Below the pieces are notes generated by a model. It searched no databases and was not told the DNA's origin. It saw only the letters and a program-made list of their open reading frames with translations. Position numbers and translations under genes: made by a program. Positions 1-5,660 of a DNA stretch of 5,660 bases are shown here, one piece after another. Numbering within the stretch: the first letter of the stretch is position 1; every line of letters starts with the position of its first letter. The stretch covers positions 1-5,660 of the forward strand of contig JAABRB010000240.1 in assembly GCA_011391185.1 (NCBI GenBank). Reading direction: 5' to 3'. This stretch comes from Betaproteobacteria bacterium (GTDB lineage Bacteria > Pseudomonadota > Gammaproteobacteria > Burkholderiales > SG8-39).

Positions 1-1117
1 CACGCTCACGCTGATGGTCTGGCTGACGCAGGCGCTGCGTCGATTCGACCTGCTCACCAGCCAAGGACAGACGCTCCTGGTGTTCGGGAGCATCATCGCG
101 CTGACGCTGCCGACCTTTCTGCTCGTGACCACGCCGGCCGCCTTGTTCATCGCGGTCCTCTACACGCTCAATCGGCTGAATAGCGATTCCGAGCTTGTAG
201 TGATGAGCTCGGCCGGGGTCGGGCCCTGGCAGATTTTCGCACCGCTGTTCCTGCTCGCCTCCCTGGTAGCGATTTCCTCCGCGGCGATCGCCACGCACTA
301 CGGTCCGCTCAGCATGCGCAGCTTGCGCGACCAGCTGGCCAGAGTGAATGCCGACATCGTAACCAACGTCGCTAACCCCGGGCGCTTCACCACGGTCCAG
401 CGCGGGCTCACGCTGCATGTGCGCGACCGGTCGGCCGGCGGGACGCTGCACGGGATATTCATCCACGACGCGCGTGAAAGGATTGCGCAGACCTTCATCG
501 CCGAACGCGGCCGCATCATCGACGCTCCCGATGGTCTGTTCCTCGTGCTCGAACAGGGCTCGCTACATCGCAGTGGCAGCGACACGGTCGCCGGCGCGAC
601 TGCGCGCCAGGTGGACAACTCGATCGTCCAGTTTGACCGCTATGCGTTCGACCTTTCGCAGTTCACGACGGCGTTGTCGAACAGCGTCTATCGGCCGTTC
701 GAGCGGCCGATCGGAGAAATTCTCTGGCCCTCCGCCGACGACCCCGGCTACAAGGTCGAGCCAGACGGTTTCCGTGTCGAGCGGCATCAGAGGCTCGCTG
801 CACCGCTATACCCTCTCGCAACATTCGCGATCGCGTTTGTGTTCCTCGGCGCGCCGAGCACCAATCGCCAAAGCCGATGGCTCGCGATCGCGGGCGCAAC
901 TGCTTCGATGGCGCTGCTACAGGTTGTTGCGTTCGGCGTCCTCGGCCTGTTGGCGCGTTCGCCGATTGGTGTTCCGCTGATCTATTTGATCCCGCTGGTT
1001 GCCATTGCACTGGGTCTGGCAGCGGCCGGCGGCCGCATCCAGGCGCGAGCGCCTCGCTTCCTGCAACGCTTTGCCGATGCGCTGGTCAAGCGCGTGGAAC
1101 GCCTGGAAGCCGCATAA
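1..1117 (+). CDS. lptF: LPS export ABC transporter permease LptF (5' end cut by window)
   Basis: Inner-membrane permease subunit that pairs with LptG and the ATPase LptB to extract lipopolysaccharide and pass it to the periplasmic Lpt bridge. The frame is open from base 2 through the ATG at 14 (T-L-T-L before M-V-W-L), so that Met is almost certainly internal. Alphaproteobacterial LptF usually has about 20-25 more residues, including the start of the first membrane helix. Counting from the Met at 14, hydrophobic segments lie near residues 20-53, 73-95, 262-280, 288-313 and 319-338. A soluble, strand-rich block at about 118-215 fits the periplasmic beta-jellyroll of the YjgP/YjgQ family. The segment NSDSELVVMSSAG (about 56-68) matches the cytoplasmic coupling helix, and its Glu60 sits where the family has the Glu that contacts LptB. 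The stop is TAA at 1115-1117. The family call is firm; LptF rather than LptG is set by gene order and by the VWLTQALRRFD motif typical of LptF. Confidence 0.95.
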   Translation, partial: TLTLMVWLTQALRRFDLLTSQGQTLLVFGSIIALTLPTFLLVTTPAALFIAVLYTLNRLNSDSELVVMSSAGVGPWQIFAPLFLLASLVAISSAAIATHYGPLSMRSLRDQLARVNADIVTNVANPGRFTTVQRGLTLHVRDRSAGGTLHGIFIHDARERIAQTFIAERGRIIDAPDGLFLVLEQGSLHRSGSDTVAGATARQVDNSIVQFDRYAFDLSQFTTALSNSVYRPFERPIGEILWPSADDPGYKVEPDGFRVERHQRLAAPLYPLATFAIAFVFLGAPSTNRQSRWLAIAGATASMALLQVVAFGVLGLLARSPIGVPLIYLIPLVAIALGLAAAGGRIQARAPRFLQRFADALVKRVERLEAA

Positions 1118-1120
1118 GGG
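1116..1120 (+). promoter_or_regulatory. Shine-Dalgarno-like AAGGG before lptG
   Basis: AAGGG overlaps the lptF stop codon. It lies 3 bases before the first ATG (1124) and 6 bases before the second (1127). The spacing favours the second ATG, so LptG may start one residue later than the annotated start. The overlap with the stop suggests ribosomes finishing lptF can restart on lptG. Confidence 0.5.
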
Positions 1121-1123
1121 TCG

Positions 1124-2221
1124 ATGATGATCGCGTTCGGAAAATTGGGTCGATATTTCGGGCTGCATTTTCTCGGCGCGCTGATGATGGTTTTTTCGTC
1201 TTTGCTCGCACTGATCGCGATCGTCGACTTCTTCGAGTTCACTCGACGTCTGGGCGAGCGAAAAAGCGCGACGGTGCTCGATATCGCCGAATTGGTGGCC
1301 CTTCGGCTTCCCGTGTTCTCCGAACAGATGCTGCCGTTCTCCGTAATGATCGGCGCGATGGGCTCGTTCCTCATCCTTTCGCGGCGGCATGAGTTCATCG
1401 TCGCGCGTTCGGCTGGCGTATCGGTGTGGCAATTCATCGGGCTCGCGGCTGTGATCGCCGCGTCGATCGGAGTTTTCACGACTGCGGTCTACAGCCCATT
1501 GTCATCGGCGGCCTGGGATCGAGCGGTACGGATCGAAGCGGCCATGTTCGGCGAGAACTCGACTTTGTTCCAAGCCAATAAAGACGGCCTGTGGCTGCGC
1601 CAGCAGAGCGTCGACGGCAATGCGATCGTGCAAGCGCAGGCTGCGTCGGACCAAGGCCGCAGACTGAGTGGCGTCCACATCTTCGCCTTCGATCACGCCG
1701 GGCGGTTCGTCGAGCGGATCGACGCGAGGTCGGCCCAGTTGCAGCCCGGCACGTGGGTCCTGCAAAAGGCCCGGGTATACTCCACGACCAGCGCACCAGC
1801 GGAATTCGAAACCTATCGGTTCAGTACGAATCTCGTCGCCGAGCAGGTGCGCGGAAGCAGCGATTTCCGCGAAGCCGTTTCGTTCTGGGAACTTCCTGCG
1901 GCGGTGGCGGCGGCGGAGCGCGCCGGGCTTAGAACCGAGCGCTATCGTCTGCTGTACCAGCTGTATCTCGTCCAGCCGCTCGTCCTGGTCACGATGGTTG
2001 TAATCGCAGCCGCCTTCAGCCTCAAGGTGTTCAGGCTCGGCGGCGTTGGAAAAATGATAATCGGCGCTGTATTGGCCGGATTTTTCCTCTTTCTGGCCGC
2101 CAAAATAGGTCAGGAACTGGGGGCGAAAGGCATCGTCGATCCGATCCTCGCCACATGGTTGCCTATTGCATTCGGCGCCTCGATGGGGTGCCTTGCCCTT
2201 CTGCATCAGGAAGACGGTTGA
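1124..2221 (+). CDS. lptG: LPS export ABC transporter permease LptG
   Basis: Second permease of the LptB2FG inner-membrane exporter, partner of the LptF encoded just upstream. The product is 365 residues (364 from the ATG at 1127), the usual family size. Hydrophobic segments lie near residues 14-36, 58-87, 100-123, 280-300, 309-329 and 340-361. This gives the expected six-helix pattern of three helices, a large periplasmic domain and three helices. Residues about 135-245 are strand-rich and fit the jellyroll domain (for example DGLWLRQ, WVLQKARVYS). The segment LSRRHEFIVARSAGVS (about 85-100) is the coupling helix, with Glu90 at the position known to contact LptB. The motif SFWELP (253-258), followed by RYRLLYQLYLVQPL before the second helix bundle, is characteristic of LptG. 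The gene starts 6 bases after lptF and its stop overlaps the lptD start, so the three genes are very likely one transcript. Nothing looks truncated or frameshifted. Confidence 0.97.
   Translation: MMIAFGKLGRYFGLHFLGALMMVFSSLLALIAIVDFFEFTRRLGERKSATVLDIAELVALRLPVFSEQMLPFSVMIGAMGSFLILSRRHEFIVARSAGVSVWQFIGLAAVIAASIGVFTTAVYSPLSSAAWDRAVRIEAAMFGENSTLFQANKDGLWLRQQSVDGNAIVQAQAASDQGRRLSGVHIFAFDHAGRFVERIDARSAQLQPGTWVLQKARVYSTTSAPAEFETYRFSTNLVAEQVRGSSDFREAVSFWELPAAVAAAERAGLRTERYRLLYQLYLVQPLVLVTMVVIAAAFSLKVFRLGGVGKMIIGAVLAGFFLFLAAKIGQELGAKGIVDPILATWLPIAFGASMGCLALLHQEDG
2208..2213 (+). promoter_or_regulatory. Ribosome binding site of lptD inside the lptG 3' end
   Basis: AGGAAG lies within the last codons of lptG, 7 bases before the ATG at 2221. 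It supports that start over the in-frame ATG at 2155, which would add 22 residues ahead of the signal peptide and overlap lptG by 67 bases. Confidence 0.65.
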
Positions 2222-4689
2222 TGGTATCGCGTACCGTCCATCCCAGGATCGCGCGTCCGCGTAACACGCCGAGGCTCCTCAATTGGAGCCTTGCGGCGGT
2301 CGCAAGTGCATTGCTTTGCGCCGTGGGACTACCGCCGGCATTTGCGCAGAACCCGCCGGGGGCGCAGCAGCCACAAGCCACCTCCGCCCGGCGCGCGACA
2401 TTCGCGGAGACTGCCTTCGCCGCCCGCCGCAGCAATCCGAACGCGCGCATGCTCGTTCAGGCCGACGAGATGGCCTACGACTACCAGAAGGGCCTCGTAT
2501 CGGCCGTCGGCAACGTTCAGCTCTACTACGAGGGAGGCGTACTCGAGGCGCGAAAGGTCACCTACGACCGCAAGGCGAACCGGGTCCATGCCGAAGGCGA
2601 TGTGCGCTACCGCACGCGCGATGGCCGAATGATCCATGCCGAGATGCTGGAGGTCACCGACGATCTCCGCGACGGCTTCATCAATTCGTTGCTCATCGAG
2701 GGCGAAGACAAGACCCGTTTCGCTGCGGCGCGCGCCGACCGCCTGGAGGGAAGGACCACCGTTTTTCAAAGCGGCATCTACACGGCCTGCGAACTTTGCA
2801 AAGAGGATCCGAAACGGCCGCCACTCTGGCAGGTCCGCGCGGCACGCATCATTCACGACGAAAGCGAGCGCGTGATCCATTACGAGGATGCGCGACTAGA
2901 GTTTTTCGGAGTGCCCCTCGCCTGGATGCCGTTCTTTTCGCATCCCGATCCAACCGTCACGCGCAAGTCCGGCTTCCTCCTGCCGACTGTCCGCACCTCC
3001 ACCAAGACCGGGTTCGGACTCGAAATTCCCTACTTCTGGGCACTGGCGCCAAGCTACGACGCTACGATTACGGTCACGCCGTACAGCCGGCAGGGTCTGC
3101 TGCTGCAGGGCGAGTGGCGCCAGCGGCTGATGACCGGCTCCTACATGGTGCGGGGTGCGGGCATATTTCAGCTCGACAAGGGCGCCTTCGACCTCGGGCC
3201 GGGTAGAGATTCAACGGGCCTGCGGGATTTCCGCGGCTCGCTCGAAACCACCGGAGAGTTCGCCATCAACAAGCGTTGGCTGTGGGGATGGGAAGCCTCG
3301 CTGCTCAGCGATCGCCTGTTTCCGAACGACTACGGTCAAGGGCGTTTCGGCAGCACGGAGCGTGTGAACCGCCTCTACCTGGTCGGCCAGGGCGACCGCA
3401 GCTATTTCGACCTGCGTGGAATGTCGTTCATCGGCTTGTCGGAGTTCGACCGCAACGGTGAACAGCCGCTGATCCACCCGATCCTCGACTACTCCTACAT
3501 CTTCGGCAAACCCGTTGCCGGCGGCGAGCTCGGGTTCCGCGTGAATATCACCAGCTTGTCACGCAAGGATGCGGATTTCGATCCGATCTCTACGACCGCC
3601 TCCGTGGGCAATTTTTGTGATAGCCGCGCCATCGTGGCCGCCACCAATCCAACCAACTGTTTGATGCGCGGCGCGCCCGGCGAATACACGCGCGCATCGG
3701 CCGACATGACCTGGCGGAAGACGGTCATCAATAGCTGGGGGCAGATGTTCACGCCCTTCGTAGTCGTTCGCGGCGACGCCGCTTACCGCAGGATCGCGCC
3801 CGACCCGGCGGTCGCGAGCTTCATCGGCACCGACCCGGAGTCGCTGGTGCGCGGCATGCCCGCGGTCGGCTTGGAGACCCGCTGGCCCTTCATCTCGGCT
3901 CATTCCTGGGGCACGCAGAGCATCGAGCCCATCGCCCAGCTCGTCATGCGGCCGAACGAGACGCAGATCGGCCGTTTCCCGAACGAAGACGCTCAGAGCC
4001 TCGTCTTCGACGACACCAATCTCTTCTCCATCAACAAGTATTCCGGATTCGACCGGATCGAAGGCGGCACGCGCCTGAACGTGGGGGCGCAGTACACCGC
4101 GAACGTCAACTTCCTCGGCACGTTCAACGCGCTGGTCGGCCAATCCTTTCACCTGTTCGGCCGCAACTCCTTCGCCTTCGGCGACGCGGCCAATACGGGC
4201 CTGCAATCGGGACTCGATACCGATGTCTCCGATTACGTCGCGCGCTTTTCGCTGCAGACCAACCGCAATGTCTTGCTCGTAAATCGCTTTCGCTTCGACA
4301 AGGATACGCTGACCGTTCGCCGCCTCGAGTTGGAAGCCAGTGCGGGCTTCGGTCCTGTCTCGCTCTCCACTATTTTTGCCCGTTACGACGCGCAGCCACT
4401 CGTCGGATATTTCGAGCAGCGCGCGGGTATTTTCCAGAACGCGTCCATCAGAGTGCATGCAAATTGGACCATCGGCGGCGGCCTCCGTTACGACTTCACG
4501 CGCGAAAAGATCGATCTCGGCATGTTATCGGTGAGCTACCTCGACGACTGCTTTGCGATCGCGGCGCAATACATCGCCGACTATACGGTCAGCGGAAACA
4601 CCCAAACGGACCATCGATTCCTGCTGCGCGTGAATCTGCGAACCCTTGGCGGCTCCGGATTCACCTCCGGACTTGCCTCTGACCGCTGA
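2221..4689 (+). CDS. lptD: LPS assembly outer-membrane protein LptD
   Basis: Outer-membrane beta-barrel that receives LPS from the periplasmic LptA-type bridge and inserts it into the outer leaflet, normally with LptE plugging the barrel. From the ATG at 2221 the product is 822 residues. It opens with a signal peptide: Arg-rich n-region, hydrophobic core near 21-40 and likely cleavage after AFA at 42. An OstA/LptA-like jellyroll spans about 76-200, with motifs such as LVQADEMAYDY and VSAVGNVQLYYEGG. The C-terminal barrel follows to the end, with alternating strands and conserved stretches such as WGTQSIEPIAQLVMRPNET and NEDAQSLVFDDTNLFS. Cysteines of note are C190 and C193 (ACELC) after the jellyroll, C466 and C480 in a probable extracellular loop, and C777 (YLDDCF) near the C-terminus. 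E. coli uses two N-terminal cysteines and an adjacent Cys-Cys pair near the C-terminus, so the pairing here must differ. The start codon shares its A with the lptG TGA stop, implying coupled translation. Confidence 0.97.
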   Translation: MVSRTVHPRIARPRNTPRLLNWSLAAVASALLCAVGLPPAFAQNPPGAQQPQATSARRATFAETAFAARRSNPNARMLVQADEMAYDYQKGLVSAVGNVQLYYEGGVLEARKVTYDRKANRVHAEGDVRYRTRDGRMIHAEMLEVTDDLRDGFINSLLIEGEDKTRFAAARADRLEGRTTVFQSGIYTACELCKEDPKRPPLWQVRAARIIHDESERVIHYEDARLEFFGVPLAWMPFFSHPDPTVTRKSGFLLPTVRTSTKTGFGLEIPYFWALAPSYDATITVTPYSRQGLLLQGEWRQRLMTGSYMVRGAGIFQLDKGAFDLGPGRDSTGLRDFRGSLETTGEFAINKRWLWGWEASLLSDRLFPNDYGQGRFGSTERVNRLYLVGQGDRSYFDLRGMSFIGLSEFDRNGEQPLIHPILDYSYIFGKPVAGGELGFRVNITSLSRKDADFDPISTTASVGNFCDSRAIVAATNPTNCLMRGAPGEYTRASADMTWRKTVINSWGQMFTPFVVVRGDAAYRRIAPDPAVASFIGTDPESLVRGMPAVGLETRWPFISAHSWGTQSIEPIAQLVMRPNETQIGRFPNEDAQSLVFDDTNLFSINKYSGFDRIEGGTRLNVGAQYTANVNFLGTFNALVGQSFHLFGRNSFAFGDAANTGLQSGLDTDVSDYVARFSLQTNRNVLLVNRFRFDKDTLTVRRLELEASAGFGPVSLSTIFARYDAQPLVGYFEQRAGIFQNASIRVHANWTIGGGLRYDFTREKIDLGMLSVSYLDDCFAIAAQYIADYTVSGNTQTDHRFLLRVNLRTLGGSGFTSGLASDR

Positions 4690-4816
4690 GCCCGCAACGC
4701 CGAAAGACCTGGCAGCGGCCGATGCAGGGCAACCACACTTTAAATCCACGGAAATCGCCTGCCTGAGGTATGATGTGAATAACGTGCTGCATGGTGTCGG
4801 GGAGTTAGACGTTCCA
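4690..4816 (+). other. lptD-surA gap with candidate surA start signals
   Basis: The only non-coding stretch in the window, 127 bases. I see no convincing hairpin followed by a T-run, so no intrinsic terminator after lptD, and surA may be reached by readthrough. Two Shine-Dalgarno-like sites are present. GAGG at 4765-4768 lies 6 bases before an in-frame GTG at 4775. GGGGAG at 4799-4804 lies 12 bases before the ATG at 4817. TATGAT at 4769-4774 resembles a sigma-70 -10 box, but no good -35 box sits 16-18 bases upstream, so I do not call a promoter. The surA frame has no stop anywhere in this gap. Confidence 0.45.
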
Positions 4817-5660
4817 ATGATAGTCGCTACAGCACAGAGCCGGACCAGACGGGTTATCGCTGTCCTTGTGTTTGCGATCATGGCCGGGGTACTAACGCTC
4901 CCGCCGGCGCCCGCGGCTGCGCAGCAGGTTGTGGCGCTCGTCAACGGCGAGCCGGTCACCGCTCTCGACGTAGCTCAACGCCTGAAACTCCATCAGATAT
5001 CGACGCGCCGTTCGCCGCCGCGCCAAGAACTGATCGAAGAGCTGATCAACGAAAAGGTCAAAATTCAACAGGCCATGCGCCTCGGTATCCCGATCGCAGA
5101 CACCGAGGTCGATCGATTGTTCGCTCAGATTGCCCAGAGCGCCGGGAGAAAGCCCGCCGAGTTCGCGGACACGCTCACCAAGTCGGGAATTGACGTCCCT
5201 CGTTTCAAGAATCGGATTCGTGCCGAGTCCGCATGGCGGCAGGTGATGCAACAGCAGTCGCCGGCCTCGTTCATGGTGCGTGACGCGGACATCGTTGCGC
5301 TCTTGACCGCGCGCGGCCAGACCGCGCAGATCAGCGCTACCCAATACTCGCTTCGCCAAATCGTTTTTGTCGTGCCGCGCGGCTCGAGCGAGACGACCCG
5401 CACGACGCGCGTGCGCGAAGCAGAGGCCTTCCGCAAGACATTCACCAATTGCGAGGATGGATTCACGCTTGCGCGCCAGCAGCGCGAAGTGGTGGTGAAG
5501 GATCCGGTCGTGCGGCTGTCCACCGATCTCAATCCGCGTCTGCGCGAGCTGCTCGACAAGACATCAATCGGCGCGCTCACGCCGCCGGAACCGATCCCGG
5601 GCGGCATCGAAATCGTCGCCGTTTGCGGCCGTAAAGAGACGATCGCCGACGTTTCGGCTC
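4817..5660 (+). CDS. surA: SurA-type periplasmic chaperone with parvulin domain (3' end cut by window)
   Basis: Periplasmic chaperone of the SurA/PpiC family, which in E. coli carries unfolded outer-membrane proteins, LptD among them, to the BAM complex. From the ATG at 4817, 281 residues are visible and the frame is open at the window edge. An N-terminal signal peptide has RTRR at 9-12, a hydrophobic core at about 13-28 and a likely cut in PAAAQ near 35. The mature protein begins VVALVNGEPVTALDVAQR, a hallmark of the SurA N-terminal domain, and continues helical to about 160 (ELIEELINEKVKIQQA, SGIDVPRFKNRIRAE). Residues about 175-272 fit one parvulin-like domain (YSLRQIVFVVP through GGIEIVAVCG). 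Usual parvulin histidines are replaced by Gln181 and Glu265, so isomerase activity is doubtful. Only one parvulin domain is seen, against two in E. coli SurA; the missing 3' end is probably short, judging by recalled rhizobial homologues. The start is uncertain: a GTG at 4775 would add 14 residues and has the better-spaced ribosome site. Confidence 0.85.
   Translation, partial: MIVATAQSRTRRVIAVLVFAIMAGVLTLPPAPAAAQQVVALVNGEPVTALDVAQRLKLHQISTRRSPPRQELIEELINEKVKIQQAMRLGIPIADTEVDRLFAQIAQSAGRKPAEFADTLTKSGIDVPRFKNRIRAESAWRQVMQQQSPASFMVRDADIVALLTARGQTAQISATQYSLRQIVFVVPRGSSETTRTTRVREAEAFRKTFTNCEDGFTLARQQREVVVKDPVVRLSTDLNPRLRELLDKTSIGALTPPEPIPGGIEIVAVCGRKETIADVSA

Noticed and set aside
1897..1920. GCGG-rich microsatellite-like run in lptG
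   Set aside because: It encodes an ordinary Ala-rich stretch (PAAVAAAERA) in a soluble linker typical of LptG. The repeat is short and imperfect.
1502..2206. 234-codon minus-strand frame opposite lptG
   Set aside because: Entirely antisense to lptG, with no domain, no independent ribosome site that stands out and a shadow-like composition.
2155..2220. Upstream ATG at 2155 as the start of lptD
   Set aside because: It would overlap lptG by 67 bases and place 22 extra residues before a complete signal peptide, whereas ATG 2221 has a well-spaced ribosome site.
2283..3206. 307-codon + strand frame overlapping the start of lptD
   Set aside because: It is a shifted reading of lptD codons. The product is Arg/Gly/His-rich and low in hydrophobic order, with no family resemblance.
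3559..4458. Long open frame (299 codons) on the minus strand opposite lptD
   Set aside because: It lies wholly antisense to the well-supported LptD barrel. Its product is rich in Arg, Gly, Glu and Val with no recognisable domain, as expected for a G+C-rich shadow frame.
4654..4671. TCCGGA repeated with a 6-base gap at the lptD 3' end, as a possible terminator
   Set aside because: The stem would be only 6 bp, it lies inside coding sequence and no T-run follows.
4769..4774. TATGAT as a -10 promoter element for surA
   Set aside because: The hexamer is close to consensus, but no TTGAC-like -35 lies 16-18 bases upstream, and the same bases serve as spacer between GAGG and the GTG at 4775.

Overview
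The window is a compact, single-strand block of envelope-biogenesis genes. High G+C content, strong G/C third-position bias and the gene order lptF-lptG-lptD-surA point to an alphaproteobacterium. The LptD and SurA sequences look most like the Hyphomicrobiales (Rhizobiales) type. That assignment rests on recalled family sequences and was not searched.

Layout, all on the + strand. Positions 1-1117 hold lptF, cut by the left window edge. Positions 1124-2221 hold lptG, 6 bases after the lptF stop. Positions 2221-4689 hold lptD, whose ATG shares one base with the lptG stop (TGATG). A 127-base gap follows (85 bases if an upstream GTG start is used). A surA-type periplasmic chaperone gene begins at 4817 and runs off the right edge. 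The minus strand carries only shadow reading frames.

How the genes fit together: LptF and LptG are the paired inner-membrane permease subunits that, with the ATPase LptB (not in the window), extract lipopolysaccharide from the inner membrane. LptD is the outer-membrane beta-barrel that places LPS in the outer leaflet, with LptE as its usual partner (not seen here). SurA is the periplasmic chaperone that, in E. coli, escorts LptD and other barrels to the BAM complex. The window therefore encodes both ends of the LPS transport bridge plus an assembly factor for its outer-membrane end.

I found no mobile element, CRISPR array, RNA gene or undescribed system. The points worth a second look are small: the cysteine layout of LptD, a SurA parvulin domain that appears to lack the catalytic histidines, the uncertain surA start, and the translational coupling of lptG to lptD.
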